Origin: Asticcacaulis benevestitus DSM 16100 = ATCC BAA-896
GTDB taxonomy: Bacteria > Pseudomonadota > Alphaproteobacteria > Caulobacterales > Caulobacteraceae
Direction of reading: 5' to 3'
NCBI RefSeq assembly: GCF_000376105.1
Contig: NZ_AQWM01000001.1
Location: forward strand, 372,001 to 436,000
DNA: 64,000 nt
Shown here: in pieces, positions 1 through 10,274 of the stretch
How positions within the stretch are numbered: position 1 is the first letter of the stretch
Layout of the letters: the number at the start of each line of letters is the position of its first letter
Program-made: the position numbers and the translations under genes
The notes under the pieces: generated by a model
Seen by the model: the letters and a program-made list of their open reading frames with translations, nothing else
Databases searched by the model: none
What the model was told of the DNA's origin: nothing

Positions 1-2
1 GC

Positions 3-1487
3 TTAATAGGTGATGATATTCAGATTGAGCTTCATTGCCTGAGACAGCGATCTTGCGCGCCGGCGGGTTTGTTCGCCTAGCAACAGGTCTTCCCATCCCG
101 ATTTGGCGCTCAGGATCAGTTGCAAATCCTGCTGTCGGATATGGGCATAGCTCAACAGTTTGGCTGACTTGGCCGAGAGGTCGCAACCAAGGCGCAGCAG
201 TAGGCCCAGTTGTGTGGCCTGTAGGTGCATCTCCTCGCCTAGAATGCGGCTGATCAGCACGGGTTCTTTGGTGTAGGCATCGCCGCTGTAACGGGTGTAA
301 ATCGTACAGGCGAGAAAGACGCGCTCTTGGTGGTTTTGGCCTGGAATAGGTGCGCGCAAAACCTGATCGCAGGCCAGATCGGCACGATGGTCCGGATGTA
401 AACGGGCGCCGATATCGGAGAGCTTGGCGGCGGCGCGGATCAACTTTTCTGCCGGGCGCTCGATCAGCACGGTATCGGTGCTATCGTAAAATTCCTTCGC
501 CCAATCCGCCAACGCGACACCCAGATCGTCATTGATCCCCAAGCGGTGGCCAAGTGCAGCGCAGCCAGCGATCAGAGGATCTTCGATTTTCAGCTTGTCA
601 TCCAGCGCTTCAAAAAGCAGGCCTTCGCGCAGGCCAAAGGCCGAAAAGCATAGCGTGTCGAACTTGAGCACCTCGATCAGGCCCTGCAAAACGAGGGCAG
701 CATACGAGATGTTTTCCAGACGGCGCTTGGAAACGCCGGGCACGCGCTCAAGTGACGAAGGCGATTGCGTGGCGATCAGGCGGGCGATGGATAAGGCCTC
801 ACGGGCCGGCAGCTCAAATTGCTGAATGACATGAAGCGGATAGTTCTGCTTTTGCATCCATATAAGCGCCAGATTGCGCCAGGCACCACCGACAGCGTGG
901 AACTGACCACCGGAAAAACGGCCGACCAAGGGCTCCAGACGGTCACGGACGATTTTATAGGTGACATCCGGCTCAACGGGCCTTGGCGCGCCGAGTGCGA
1001 AGGGGCCAAGCGGAAGGGTGACGCCGCGTCGCCCCTGTTCGTCATTATCGCTTAGATTGACCAGTTCGAGGCTGGAGCCACCGAGATCGCCAACGACGCC
1101 CTGGGCATCGAGATGGCCGCATTTCACGCCCATGGCAGAATAGTGCGCTTCCTCGGCGCCGCTCAAAACACGGACGCGGAAGCCGGTCTGCTGGAGGATG
1201 GAATCGACGAAATCCGGCCCATCCACAGCGTCACGGATCGCAGCCGTGGCAACGACATGAATATTCTTCAGATCGTAGGTTTCGAGAATCGCCTTGAAGC
1301 GCCGCAGCGCGATCAGGCTCTCACGCATCCCGCCCTTGTGAAGGCTGCCGGTGACCTTAAGCTCGCGGCCAAGGCCTGCCAGCACTTTTTCATTGAAGAG
1401 CGGCCAGATGGACCGGCCTTCGATGCGGTAAATCACCAGACGGACGGAATTCGAGCCGATATCGATGACAGCGGTATTATAATTCAA
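3..1487 (-). CDS. ppx: Exopolyphosphatase / Ppx-GppA family phosphatase
   Basis: This 494-residue protein should hydrolyse terminal phosphates from polyphosphate (or pppGpp) in the cytoplasm. The N-terminus has the ASKHA phosphate-1 motif (AVIDIGSNSVRLVIY, residues 6-20) and a second glycine-rich phosphate motif VVGDLGGSSLELV near residue 131, both diagnostic of Ppx/GppA. The C-terminal half (about 300-494) fits the helical HD-like domain of the longer Ppx forms. The apparent start is TTG at 1487, with a GGGAAG Shine-Dalgarno-like stretch upstream on the minus strand; no better ATG precedes the motif. It lies about 110 bp downstream of ppk on the same strand, so synthesis and breakdown of polyphosphate are probably co-transcribed. 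Ppx versus GppA substrate preference cannot be read from sequence. Confidence 0.93.
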   Translation of the reverse strand: MNYNTAVIDIGSNSVRLVIYRIEGRSIWPLFNEKVLAGLGRELKVTGSLHKGGMRESLIALRRFKAILETYDLKNIHVVATAAIRDAVDGPDFVDSILQQTGFRVRVLSGAEEAHYSAMGVKCGHLDAQGVVGDLGGSSLELVNLSDNDEQGRRGVTLPLGPFALGAPRPVEPDVTYKIVRDRLEPLVGRFSGGQFHAVGGAWRNLALIWMQKQNYPLHVIQQFELPAREALSIARLIATQSPSSLERVPGVSKRRLENISYAALVLQGLIEVLKFDTLCFSAFGLREGLLFEALDDKLKIEDPLIAGCAALGHRLGINDDLGVALADWAKEFYDSTDTVLIERPAEKLIRAAAKLSDIGARLHPDHRADLACDQVLRAPIPGQNHQERVFLACTIYTRYSGDAYTKEPVLISRILGEEMHLQATQLGLLLRLGCDLSAKSAKLLSYAHIRQQDLQLILSAKSGWEDLLLGEQTRRRARSLSQAMKLNLNIITY

Positions 1488-1596
1488 GATGATCAGCTTC
1501 CCGCAATCTACGCCCGAGAGATACCTTCGCTAACGCTTTTGGCCGAGTTTGGCCAGTCTTTTAAGCGTCTGTTGGCTGACTTCCTCGTGAGCGGTT

Positions 1597-3834
1597 TTAC
1601 TTGCGCGCGCCCACGTGATCGAATGCCTGCGGCAGATCCTTCACACCACGACCGCGGCCGGAAAGCGACGGGTTGGTCATGAAGTAATCGTGGGCCGAGA
1701 AGGGCTCTTCAAGATGGCTGACATCGATACGATGATAGCTGCCGTCTTTATTGAGATACCAGGTCTGGGCCTCGTCATTGAGGTTGGCCACCATGATCTG
1801 ATCGAGCACCTGACGGTGGACGGTCGGATTTTCGATCGGTATCAGGGTTTCGACGCGACGATCAAGGTTGCGGCTCATCCAGTCGGCGCTGGAGATAAAG
1901 ACGCGCGCCTGATCTGACGGCAGGGCATGGCCATTGGCGAAGCAGACGATGCGCGAATGTTCGAGGAAACGACCGACGATCGACTTGACCCGGATGTTTT
2001 CCGATACGCCGGGCAGGCCCGGACGCAGGCAGCAGATGCCGCGAATGACGAGATCGATCTGAACGCCTGCCTGAGACGCCTGATAGAGTTTCTTGATGAT
2101 GGGCGGGTCGACCAGGGCATTGAGCTTGGCCCAGATCTGCGCTGGCTTGCCGGCCTTGGCGTTGATAATTTCCTGATCAATCAGATGGATAAGGCCTGGT
2201 TTTAAGGTAACGGGCGAGAAGTAGAGCTTCTCCATCATATCTGGGCGGGCATAGCCTGTGATGAAGTTGAATACGCGCATGGCGTCGCGGCCCAGTTCCG
2301 GATTGGCGGTAAAGAGCGACAGGTCGGTATAAACCTTGGCGGTGATCGGGTGATAGTTGCCGGTGCCAAAGTGGCAATAGGTGCGCAAGGACTCTCCTTC
2401 GCGTCGCACGACGACCGACAGCTTGGCGTGGGTCTTGTATTCGACGAAACCGTAGACGACGTGGACGCCGGCGCGTTCCATGGCACGAGCCCAGCGCAGG
2501 TTGGCTTCTTCGTCGAAGCGCGCCTTGATTTCGACAAGCGCGGTGACATTCTTGCCCTGTTCGGCGGCTTCGATCAGCGCCGCGACGATGGGGCTGTCCT
2601 TCGAGGTGCGGTAAAGGGTCTGTTTGATGGCGATGACGTTGGGATCGCGCGCCGATTGCTTCAGGAATTGCACCACCGCATCGAAGCTCTCGAAGGGGTG
2701 GTGAACCAGAATGTCCTTCTCGCGGATGGCGCCGAACACATCGCCGCCGTTATCGCGGATGCGCTCGGGGAAGCGTGGTTCGAAGGGTTTGAATTTCAGG
2801 TCGTTGCGGTCACGCGGGATCAGTTGCGACACCTCGGCCATTCCGAGAATGCCGGTGATATTGACGACGTCTTCGGCGGCGGCGTGCAGGTGGCCTACGA
2901 TAAAGGCGCGCAGGTCATCCGGCATGGTCGAGTCGATCTCGACGCGCACGACAGAGCCGAGACGGCGCTGCTTAATGAGAGCCTCGAACTCACGCACTAG
3001 ATCTTCGGCTTCTTCTTCCATTTCGATATCGGAATCGCGCAGGATGCGGAACAGACCGCGTGAAATGATATCGAAGCCGGGGAAAAGCTGGTGCAGGAAC
3101 AGCGAGACGAAATTCTCAAGCGAGATAAACTTGCGGCGTGTGTCACCCGCCTTGCGCGCGGCCGATTCGACTTCCCAGAAGCGCTTTACGCCAGTCGGGA
3201 TCGGCACAAGCGCATACATGGTTTTGTTGTCCTTGCGGCGCACCAGCTTGAGGACGATCGAGAAGCCCAGGTTGGGAATAAACGGGAAGGGGTGAGCCGG
3301 GTCGATCGCCATCGGTGTCAGAACCGGGAAAAGCTGGCTTTCGTATAGCTTTTCCAGCCAGGCCATATCGGTCTTGTTGACGTCCTTGGTGGACAGCAGG
3401 TTAAGGCCATTCTCGTGCAACTGGTTACGGATATGCGACCAGATTGCCTGCTGCTTGCTCATCAGGTTGCCGGCTGCGCTATTGACCATCTCCAACTGCT
3501 CGTGCGGCGTGTGTCCGTCGACGCTGAGCACGCGGACACCTTCACGCACCTGGCCTTGCAAACCGGCCACGCGCACCATGTAGAATTCATCGAGGTTGTT
3601 GGCGGAGATCGACAGGAAGCGCAGGCGTTCCAGCAGAGGATGGCGTGGGTTCTTCGCTTCTTCGATGACGCGCTGATTGAAGGCCAGCCAGCTCAGTTCA
3701 CGATTGATATAGAGCGACGGATCGAGTGTCGCGTCATTGCTGAAGTCAAAAGCTGGCGTCGTGGCATGGCTGCTGTCCTCTGGCGCTGATGACGCATCGG
3801 AAGACATTTGCACAGCCATATTCGAATCAATCAT
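1597..3834 (-). CDS. ppk: Polyphosphate kinase 1
   Basis: PPK1 reversibly transfers the gamma-phosphate of ATP to polyphosphate. The protein (about 745 residues from the ATG chosen here) begins its recognisable domain with [16 protein letters not shown], the classic PPK N domain, followed by the [14 protein letters not shown] segment. The catalytic PLD-like part contains [14 protein letters not shown] and [11 protein letters not shown], where the His is the expected phosphohistidine. The segment before the PPK N domain is about 40 residues rich in Ser, Asp and Ala and looks disordered. The start is uncertain: in-frame TTG at 3864, ATG at 3834 or ATG at 3819. It lies between hdaA and ppx on the same strand, giving a probable hdaA-ppk-ppx operon. 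Confidence 0.95.
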   Translation of the reverse strand: MIDSNMAVQMSSDASSAPEDSSHATTPAFDFSNDATLDPSLYINRELSWLAFNQRVIEEAKNPRHPLLERLRFLSISANNLDEFYMVRVAGLQGQVREGVRVLSVDGHTPHEQLEMVNSAAGNLMSKQQAIWSHIRNQLHENGLNLLSTKDVNKTDMAWLEKLYESQLFPVLTPMAIDPAHPFPFIPNLGFSIVLKLVRRKDNKTMYALVPIPTGVKRFWEVESAARKAGDTRRKFISLENFVSLFLHQLFPGFDIISRGLFRILRDSDIEMEEEAEDLVREFEALIKQRRLGSVVRVEIDSTMPDDLRAFIVGHLHAAAEDVVNITGILGMAEVSQLIPRDRNDLKFKPFEPRFPERIRDNGGDVFGAIREKDILVHHPFESFDAVVQFLKQSARDPNVIAIKQTLYRTSKDSPIVAALIEAAEQGKNVTALVEIKARFDEEANLRWARAMERAGVHVVYGFVEYKTHAKLSVVVRREGESLRTYCHFGTGNYHPITAKVYTDLSLFTANPELGRDAMRVFNFITGYARPDMMEKLYFSPVTLKPGLIHLIDQEIINAKAGKPAQIWAKLNALVDPPIIKKLYQASQAGVQIDLVIRGICCLRPGLPGVSENIRVKSIVGRFLEHSRIVCFANGHALPSDQARVFISSADWMSRNLDRRVETLIPIENPTVHRQVLDQIMVANLNDEAQTWYLNKDGSYHRIDVSHLEEPFSAHDYFMTNPSLSGRGRGVKDLPQAFDHVGARK

Positions 3835-3924
3835 ATCGGAATCACTTTTGCTCAATTTTTGCAATTTATAGCGCTCAACCCTTAAAAACTACCCAAAAAA
3901 ACCGTTGAGGTTACTGCGATTTCA

Positions 3925-4599
3925 TCAGGGCGCACCGGTTTCCGGTTCGAAAAAGTCGCCATTCTGATCGAAGAAGGATTTGGCCAGGGCGCGGTTGAAC
4001 GCACGTCCATTGGCATAATGCTCCAGTTCTGTGACAATTTTTTGTGCAGCCCCGACCGAACGGTCCATGCGCCGGGCAATATAGTCGATAAAGTCGGGGG
4101 AGGGCGAGATCGCACGCTGAGCGAACAGCTTGTTGAGGATGGCGATGAGGAGGTCTTCGTCGGGTTCGGGCAGGCTCAGAATGCGCATGGCATTGAGCCG
4201 GCTACTCAGGTCGGGTAGCTTGACATTCCAGGCAATCGGTTGGTTTTCGGTTAGTAAAACAAGTTGCTGCCCGAATTTTTGAACGTGATTGCACAGGTGG
4301 AACAAGGCCTCCTCGGAAGCGTCTTCGGCATCATCGACTACGTAGGCGGTGCTGGCGAGTTCATCTAGGCTATACGTTTGCATTGCGCTCAGGAAGCGGC
4401 CGCCTGTATGGTCGGCAAAGATATGGCCGAGATGGGTTTTGCCGCTGCCTTTGGGCCCCATCAGGATCAGATGCGGACTCAACCATTGATCAGGATGCAT
4501 GAGCACGGCGAGTGAGGTCGTCAGCGCCGTATTGGCGATGAAGTTGTCGCGGCTGAAGCGATCCGGCGTCTCCAGGTCAAGGGGCAGTTGCAAGGACAT
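3925..4599 (-). CDS. hdaA: DnaA regulatory inactivator HdaA (Hda)
   Basis: Hda binds the DNA sliding clamp and stimulates ATP hydrolysis by DnaA, preventing re-initiation. The 224-residue protein starts with MSLQLPLDLE, which contains a QLPLDL clamp-binding motif at residues 4-9, followed by a DnaA-like AAA+ domain: Walker A GPKGSGKTHL near residue 49, a Walker B-like VVDDAED near 87, and an arginine-finger box LPDLSSRLNAM near 128. There is no DnaA domain IV (DNA-binding), as expected for Hda. In Caulobacter HdaA is part of cell-cycle control of replication (established knowledge). It heads the ppk-ppx gene row and is divergent from aspS. Confidence 0.92.
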   Translation of the reverse strand: MSLQLPLDLETPDRFSRDNFIANTALTTSLAVLMHPDQWLSPHLILMGPKGSGKTHLGHIFADHTGGRFLSAMQTYSLDELASTAYVVDDAEDASEEALFHLCNHVQKFGQQLVLLTENQPIAWNVKLPDLSSRLNAMRILSLPEPDEDLLIAILNKLFAQRAISPSPDFIDYIARRMDRSVGAAQKIVTELEHYANGRAFNRALAKSFFDQNGDFFEPETGAP

Positions 4600-4786
4600 G
4601 GCTCTAATGTAGAAGTCCCGCGCCGGAATAACAATGCGCCACCATCAGATAAAGCGTGGATGGCTGTCTGGAGATTGTGAGTAGAATCAAGGCCGCGACG
4701 CCATGATTCGCGGCAAAATGCTTGACAAGCCCGGCACATCATGTCCCTTACGGCGCAACAAATTTCCTTATCTTATTGGCTGTTTC

Positions 4787-6568
4787 ATGCATATCTATCG
4801 CTCCCATACCTGCGGTGCCCTGCGCGCCTCCGATGCCGGTTCGCAAACCCGCCTTTCGGGCTGGATTCATCGCAAGCGAGACCACGGCGGCCTGCTGTTC
4901 ATCGACTTGCGTGACCATTACGGCCTGACACAACTGGTCTTCGATCCGTCGTCGCCGGGTTTCGCAAAGGTCGAGCGTCTGCGCGCCGAAAGCGTCATCC
5001 GCGTCGATGGCAAGGTTGTGGCGCGTGACGGTGCCACCATCAACGCCAACCTGCCAACCGGCGAGGTCGAGGTCTATGTCGCTGAGGTCGAAGTGCTGTC
5101 GGAAGCCGCCGAACTGCCGCTGCCGGTCTTCGGTGAGCCTGACTATCCCGAAGAAATCCGCCTGAAGAACCGCTTCCTCGATCTGCGCCGTGAAACCCTG
5201 CACAAGAACATCGTGCTGCGTTCGCGGGTGATCCACTCGATCCGCCAGCGTATGGTTGATCAGGGCTTCCTTGAATACCAAACGCCTATCCTGACGGCCT
5301 CGTCGCCGGAAGGCGCGCGCGACTTCCTCGTGCCGTCGCGTCTCCATGCCGGCAAGTTCTACGCGTTGCCGCAGGCGCCGCAGCAGTTCAAGCAACTGTT
5401 GATGGTTTCGGGTTTCGATCGCTATTTCCAGATCGCGCCGTGTTTCCGGGACGAAGACCTGCGCGCGGATCGTTCGCTCGAATTCTACCAGCTCGACGTT
5501 GAAATGAGCTTTGTGACGCAGGAAGATGTGTTCGCGGCGATTGAGCCTCTCATGCACGGTCTGTTCACGGAATTCGGCGAAGGTAAGCGCGTCTCGTCCT
5601 ATCCGTTCGTGCGCATCCCTTACCGTGAATCGATCGCCAAGTACGGTTCGGACAAGCCCGACCTGCGCAATCCCATCGAGATGCAGGATGTCTCCGAGAC
5701 GTTCCGTGGCGGTGGTTTCGGCCTCTTCGCGCGTATCCTCGAAAATTCCGCCAATGCAGTCTGGGGTATTCCGGCGCCGAAGGGCGGATCGCGCGCCTTC
5801 TGCGATCGCATGAACTCGTGGGCGCAGGGTGAAGGTCAGCCCGGCCTTGGCTATATCTTTTGGTCGGAGGATCAGGGCGCCTGGGGTGGTCCTATCGCCA
5901 AGAACCTCGGTCAGGACGCTACCAACGCGCTTATGGCACAGCTTGGTCTTGGCCAGGGCGATTCCGCCTTCTTCGTGGCCGGTGATCCGAAGGTGTTCTA
6001 CAAGTTCGCCGGTTCTGCCCGCACCAAGGTCGGCACCGATCTTGGATTGGTCGATGAAGATCAGTTCAAGTTCTGCTGGATCGTCGATTTTCCGATGTTC
6101 GAATTCAATGATGAAGAAAAGAAGGTCGACTTCTCGCACAATCCGTTCTCGATGCCGCAAGGTGAGATGGAAGCACTGCAGACGAAAGATCCGCTCGATA
6201 TTCTGGCTTACCAGTACGACATCGTCTGCAACGGTTATGAGTTGTGCTCTGGTGCGATCCGGAACCACAAGCAGGATATCATGCTGAAGGCCTTCGAGAT
6301 CGCTGGCTATGACGAAGCGTTCGTTGAGTCGCAATTTGGCGGTATGCTCAACGCCTTCAAATACGGCGCACCGCCGCACGGTGGTCTTGCGCCAGGTATC
6401 GACCGTATTGTGATGCTGCTTGCTGGCCAGCAGGCCATCCGCGAGGTCATCGCCTTCCCGCTGAACCAACAGGGGCAGGATGTGATGATGAGTGCGCCTT
6501 CGGATGTGCTCGATAAGCAGTTGAAAGAACTGCATATCCGCACGCAGATGCCGATCAAGGTGTCCTGA
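4787..6568 (+). CDS. aspS: Aspartyl-tRNA synthetase
   Basis: This class II synthetase charges tRNA-Asp. The translation from ATG 4787 ([10 protein letters not shown]) gives 593 residues, the usual bacterial length. The N-terminal OB-fold anticodon-binding domain ([20 protein letters not shown]) is followed by class II motif 1, motif 2 ([18 protein letters not shown]) and motif 3 ([16 protein letters not shown] near the C-terminus). The bacterial GAD insertion lies between motifs 2 and 3. An upstream in-frame ATG at 4703 would add 28 residues with no family similarity, so the internal start is preferred. A strong hairpin terminator follows the stop. Whether it also charges tRNA-Asn cannot be decided from sequence alone. 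Confidence 0.97.
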   Translation: MHIYRSHTCGALRASDAGSQTRLSGWIHRKRDHGGLLFIDLRDHYGLTQLVFDPSSPGFAKVERLRAESVIRVDGKVVARDGATINANLPTGEVEVYVAEVEVLSEAAELPLPVFGEPDYPEEIRLKNRFLDLRRETLHKNIVLRSRVIHSIRQRMVDQGFLEYQTPILTASSPEGARDFLVPSRLHAGKFYALPQAPQQFKQLLMVSGFDRYFQIAPCFRDEDLRADRSLEFYQLDVEMSFVTQEDVFAAIEPLMHGLFTEFGEGKRVSSYPFVRIPYRESIAKYGSDKPDLRNPIEMQDVSETFRGGGFGLFARILENSANAVWGIPAPKGGSRAFCDRMNSWAQGEGQPGLGYIFWSEDQGAWGGPIAKNLGQDATNALMAQLGLGQGDSAFFVAGDPKVFYKFAGSARTKVGTDLGLVDEDQFKFCWIVDFPMFEFNDEEKKVDFSHNPFSMPQGEMEALQTKDPLDILAYQYDIVCNGYELCSGAIRNHKQDIMLKAFEIAGYDEAFVESQFGGMLNAFKYGAPPHGGLAPGIDRIVMLLAGQQAIREVIAFPLNQQGQDVMMSAPSDVLDKQLKELHIRTQMPIKVS

Positions 6569-6610
6569 TTTCTGGGGTTTTGGGGGCCGTGTCCCAAAAA
6601 CCTTGCCTTA

Positions 6611-6655
6611 TTCAAAGAAAAAGCCTCGCCGATCTGGCGAGGCTTTTTCTTTGAA
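6611..6655. terminator. Bidirectional intrinsic terminator after aspS
   Basis: A perfect 20-bp inverted repeat (arms TTCAAAGAAAAAGCCTCGCC and its complement) surrounds a 5-base loop GATCT. The arm flanks give a T-run on either strand, so it can end transcription of aspS (+) and of the pentapeptide-repeat gene arriving from the minus strand. Confidence 0.9.
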
Positions 6656-6705
6656 AGAGATAAGACTTGGGGCCATTGGCGCCAAACCCCAGAAATCAGC
6701 AGCTC

Positions 6706-7200
6706 TTATTGCACTGTGCAAACCGGAATGCGCAGACCGGCAGGCAGTTGCGTGGCGCGGTCGCCGCAGGTCTGGTCCATCTGGCGCTGCGTCAGGCCGG
6801 TCGCGGTGCGCATTTCCGCACCGGAGAAGTTGACGCCGGAGAGGATAGCACCTTTGAGGTTGGCGTGTTCGAGATAGGCGCCGACGAAATTGGCGTTGGT
6901 CAGGTTGGCACCGGCGAAGTTGGCACGGCCAAACAAGGCAGCGGAGCCATTAATGTCACGCAGATCAGCGCCAGCGAAGCTGGTGCCATTGAAAATGCCC
7001 AGACCCATATCGGCTTGACGCAGACGGGCACCGGCGAAGTTCTTGTTCTTAAGGGTGCGATTATTGAAATCGGCCTGGAAAAGATTGCACTTCGGGCAAT
7101 TGGCGCCATTTTGTGCCGCACTGACCTGAGAGGCATTCTGAGCCATAGCCGGTGCAGCCAGGAAAGAGGCGGCAAGAAAGACAAGCGCTATACGTTTCAT
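6706..7200 (-). CDS. Secreted pentapeptide-repeat protein
   Basis: The 164-residue product has a clear signal peptide (MKRIALVFLAASFLAAPAMA, likely cleaved before QNAS) and a central run of about 15 pentapeptide repeats of the A(D/N)LXX type (ANFAGANLTNANFVGAYLEHA and similar, residues about 50-130), which should form a right-handed quadrilateral beta-helix. A CPKC pair near residue 35 and two C-terminal cysteines (QTCGD, PVCTVQ) could form disulfides in the periplasm. The function is unknown; cytoplasmic DNA-mimic pentapeptide proteins such as Qnr lack signal peptides, so a gyrase role is unlikely. It lies about 60 bp downstream of the RNR-like gene on the same strand. Confidence 0.85.
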   Translation of the reverse strand: MKRIALVFLAASFLAAPAMAQNASQVSAAQNGANCPKCNLFQADFNNRTLKNKNFAGARLRQADMGLGIFNGTSFAGADLRDINGSAALFGRANFAGANLTNANFVGAYLEHANLKGAILSGVNFSGAEMRTATGLTQRQMDQTCGDRATQLPAGLRIPVCTVQ

Positions 7201-7260
7201 AAAAGGACACCTTCGCTAAGATTTGCAGGAACACCAGCAAGAGGCGGGCCAATACCGACA

Positions 7261-10050
7261 TTACCGATCCTCTACATCATCCTGGCTTACCAAGGCCTTA
7301 TCAGGTTCGGATTTTTTACGATTACCAAAAGGCACCACCACCAGATTATCGGTAGCTGTACCGCGTGCGAACCCCTTCGAAATCAGTTGCGACGCCGGCA
7401 TGGCGTTGCTGGGCGCATCGTCGGTCTCCGGCAGCGCATCGCCATGGAAATAGCCCTGGCCCAAACCATCGGCATTCAGTTCTGAAGGATCGGCGTTGGA
7501 AAGATCATCGCGTTCGAGATACGAAATGGCCAGTTCGCGGAAGATATAATCAAGGATCGAGGTCGCCGACTTGACGCGATCATTGCCGGTCACGGGGCCC
7601 GCTGGCTCGAAACGCGTGAAAACATAGGCCTCGACAAACTCTTCAAGTGGCACGCCGTATTGCAGACCGATCGAGATAGCGATGGCGAAATTGTTCATCA
7701 GCGAGCGGAAGGCGGCGCCTTCCTTGTGCATGTCGATGAAAATTTCGCCAAGTGTACCGTTTTCATACTCGCCGGTATGGATGTAGACCTTGTGGCCGCC
7801 CACGCCCGCCTTCTGGATATAGCCCTTGCGGCGATCCGGCAGCTTGGTGCGCGTCCGTTCGCGCTCTACGATTTTTTCAATGATACGTGCAGCGGTTTCC
7901 CTGGTGGGTGCGGGCTCGGAAGTGCGTTTTGGCGCTTCATCGACATCGGGAATATCGAGCGCGAAATCCAGTGGCGCCTCGGCGCGCACCACGGAAATGG
8001 CGCGCAGGCCGGAACTGGCCGCGAGGGAATAGAGTTTCATGACGTCTAGCACACCCTGATCCCAGGCCAAGGAAAACGGGGCTACGGCCGGCGCATCGAG
8101 CAAGGCTTCGATCTGTTGTCGCAACTGGATTTGCGCCTTGCGACCGACGGGTGCGAGCAGATGGTAGGTGGCGTCACTGACCAGTTTGAGGGCTTCGGGG
8201 TCTTTGTGGCCAAAAATATGGGCCTCGGCCATCACCACTTCTGTTGGCGAAAAGCCCATGATGTCCAGAAGGTTAAGTGACGGATCTGACAGATCGCTTT
8301 CGCTCAGGCCCCAAATGTCCTGGATAAAGGCGGCATCGATATGACGCACTGAAAACACCTCGGCGAGGCTGGAAGACGTGAGCAGGGCCGCTTCCAGCCG
8401 GTCGATCTCGAACTCGCTCAGGCCCTTTGTTTTCAAAGCGCTGACGTGGATATGCGGCGCATCGATCAGGCTGCGATGCCCCATAAGCACGCCGCGTACA
8501 TCCCCCCATGTCTGAGATATGGCCTGCAGGCCCTTGATAACGCAGGCTTTCACCGTGGGGACGAAAATACCGTCTTCAGTTTCCATGACCGTCAGCAGAT
8601 CGGTGACGCCGCGATCGCCGAGGCTAACGCCCAGGCGCAAGGCCAGTTCGGCATCATCGAACAGACCGGTGACCTGAGCATTGCGCAGGCCGGTTTTCTT
8701 GGCCAGTTTGAGCGCGGTCTGGATCAGGTCAAGCGCGTGTGATTTGAGCCCGGCATGGCCTTTGAGCGCTGTGATCTGATACAGGCGCTGACTAAGACGG
8801 TCGGTTTGCTCGGCCTTGTCACTGGCAAAATCGCCATAGGCGCCGATATGCGCGGCCAGGGTCGCCGAGGCATGGGCGGCGGCGGCTTCAAACAGGGCGA
8901 AGATATGGGTGGCGAGGCCTGTACCCGCCTTGTCATTCAGGCTCAGACCCTGACCCATAATCGCTTCGCCAAGGCCGGCAAGAGTCAGGCTCAAGGGGCG
9001 TATCGCGTGGCGGCGCTGGCTGTCTTCCAGGGTGGACGAGAACCCGATGGCGGCTTCTATATCGAGCGCTTGTGTCCACAGACCTATGGTTTCGATAAAA
9101 GCTTCGCTGGCGAAGTCGCCAAGATCATCGAAAAACCTATCAATATTGATGGCGGCGCTGGCGGCAGAATTGTGCGCTTCCACCACCTCGGCATCATGCG
9201 GATTAAAAACAATATGCATGGCGCCTGTTTCGAGCGCGGTTTCCGCCGCTAGAACCGATGATGGATCGCCGGCGCTTAAGAGGTCGCGCTCACCGATAAC
9301 GGCGCGAAGGCGCGGCTTGGCAGGCGAGGGCGAGGGCATTCGCGACCAGTCCGCAGGCACCATGCCCTGACTGATCTGGATCTGCCGTGCGATCAAGGTG
9401 TCCGAGGCGCCAAAGCGACGCGCCTTGCTGGCGGCGCGTGCAAGTGCAGGATTGTGTTTCAGGCTGGCGCGCTGGTCGCCTTCGGAACGATCGATGGCGT
9501 GGCTGATGTCATCGAGCGCCTGTGCCAGTCGTGTCTGGGCCGCTGATGCCAGAGTCGTGGTGCGCGCTTCGATCAACACTTGATTGAGCGATTGCCGGCC
9601 TGCCGGATCGTCGAGGAACAAGGACACGCTGTCAGCAAGAGGGGGCAGTACGTCACCGGCCGTTGGGTGCACACGATGGCCGGACGCCATTCCAAGGGCC
9701 GGTGCCGCCAGTCCGGACAGCAAGGTCATTTCGATGGCTTCAGCGAAATTTGCGGCCATGGCAGCATCCGCAAAGTGACCGAGGCGCAGGCCCCATTGCG
9801 CCAGACGATGCGCGAAGGTGGCAATCGCGCCATCAAAAACATTGGCTTGGGGATCGATGGCAAGCGACGCGGCGCCCGCCGGCAGGTCATTCGGCAGCGA
9901 ATCAGCCCAGTCCAGCCACGCTTCGACTTGGACCGATGTCAGGTCACGGGGGCACAAAACCTCGCTGAAAGCGACGGAGCGTTCGATCTCGCGCAGTTCC
10001 AGATCGTTCTCCCGGCCGAGCGCGCGCAAGGCGGATGACAGATAGGGCAT
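7261..10050 (-). CDS. B12-dependent ribonucleotide reductase-like protein (TSCPD-type C-terminus), probably non-catalytic
   Basis: This 929-residue protein has a C-terminal region (about 743-850) that closely resembles the tail of class II reductase NrdJ: GGHKVYIHTGEYENG, EIFIDMHKEGAAFRSLMNNF and RFEPAGPVTGNDR. Upstream, shorter stretches also recall NrdJ in the same order: LSLTLAGLGEAIMG (~353), GLRNAQVTGL (~454), LKTKGLSEFEIDRL (~539), and LYSLAASSGLRAISVVR (~673) against the NrdJ KLGLKANALYRD segment. Right after RNAQVT, where NrdJ has its APTGTIG loop, that motif is absent. The whole protein has only two cysteines (Cys33 and Cys503), too few for the radical cysteine, the redox pair and the C-terminal CxxC. 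I infer a diverged paralogue kept for a structural or regulatory role. The start is ATG 10050 with AGGA upstream. Confidence 0.8.
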   Translation of the reverse strand: MPYLSSALRALGRENDLELREIERSVAFSEVLCPRDLTSVQVEAWLDWADSLPNDLPAGAASLAIDPQANVFDGAIATFAHRLAQWGLRLGHFADAAMAANFAEAIEMTLLSGLAAPALGMASGHRVHPTAGDVLPPLADSVSLFLDDPAGRQSLNQVLIEARTTTLASAAQTRLAQALDDISHAIDRSEGDQRASLKHNPALARAASKARRFGASDTLIARQIQISQGMVPADWSRMPSPSPAKPRLRAVIGERDLLSAGDPSSVLAAETALETGAMHIVFNPHDAEVVEAHNSAASAAINIDRFFDDLGDFASEAFIETIGLWTQALDIEAAIGFSSTLEDSQRRHAIRPLSLTLAGLGEAIMGQGLSLNDKAGTGLATHIFALFEAAAAHASATLAAHIGAYGDFASDKAEQTDRLSQRLYQITALKGHAGLKSHALDLIQTALKLAKKTGLRNAQVTGLFDDAELALRLGVSLGDRGVTDLLTVMETEDGIFVPTVKACVIKGLQAISQTWGDVRGVLMGHRSLIDAPHIHVSALKTKGLSEFEIDRLEAALLTSSSLAEVFSVRHIDAAFIQDIWGLSESDLSDPSLNLLDIMGFSPTEVVMAEAHIFGHKDPEALKLVSDATYHLLAPVGRKAQIQLRQQIEALLDAPAVAPFSLAWDQGVLDVMKLYSLAASSGLRAISVVRAEAPLDFALDIPDVDEAPKRTSEPAPTRETAARIIEKIVERERTRTKLPDRRKGYIQKAGVGGHKVYIHTGEYENGTLGEIFIDMHKEGAAFRSLMNNFAIAISIGLQYGVPLEEFVEAYVFTRFEPAGPVTGNDRVKSATSILDYIFRELAISYLERDDLSNADPSELNADGLGQGYFHGDALPETDDAPSNAMPASQLISKGFARGTATDNLVVVPFGNRKKSEPDKALVSQDDVEDR

Positions 10051-10274
10051 GTGTAATCCTTAAATCTACCGGACATTATCCCCAGATGTAGCGTTAATTT
10101 TTACATACATCAATAAATCTGGTGTCCCTTTGCATATTCATCCACAATATGTTGATGTCGTGGTGGCTTTTTGCCGCGCACAATATTTTCCAGTCCGGCT
10201 TTACCTGCGCACGCGGGCTCTTTATAGTCGGGAGTTGAATTTCGGGGCGTGTGATGCGTCTCTGGTAAGGATAT

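Noticed and set aside
4748-6535. Long open frame antisense to aspS
   Set aside because: It mirrors the aspS codon pattern, lacks family features and a promoter, and overlaps a certain gene fully.
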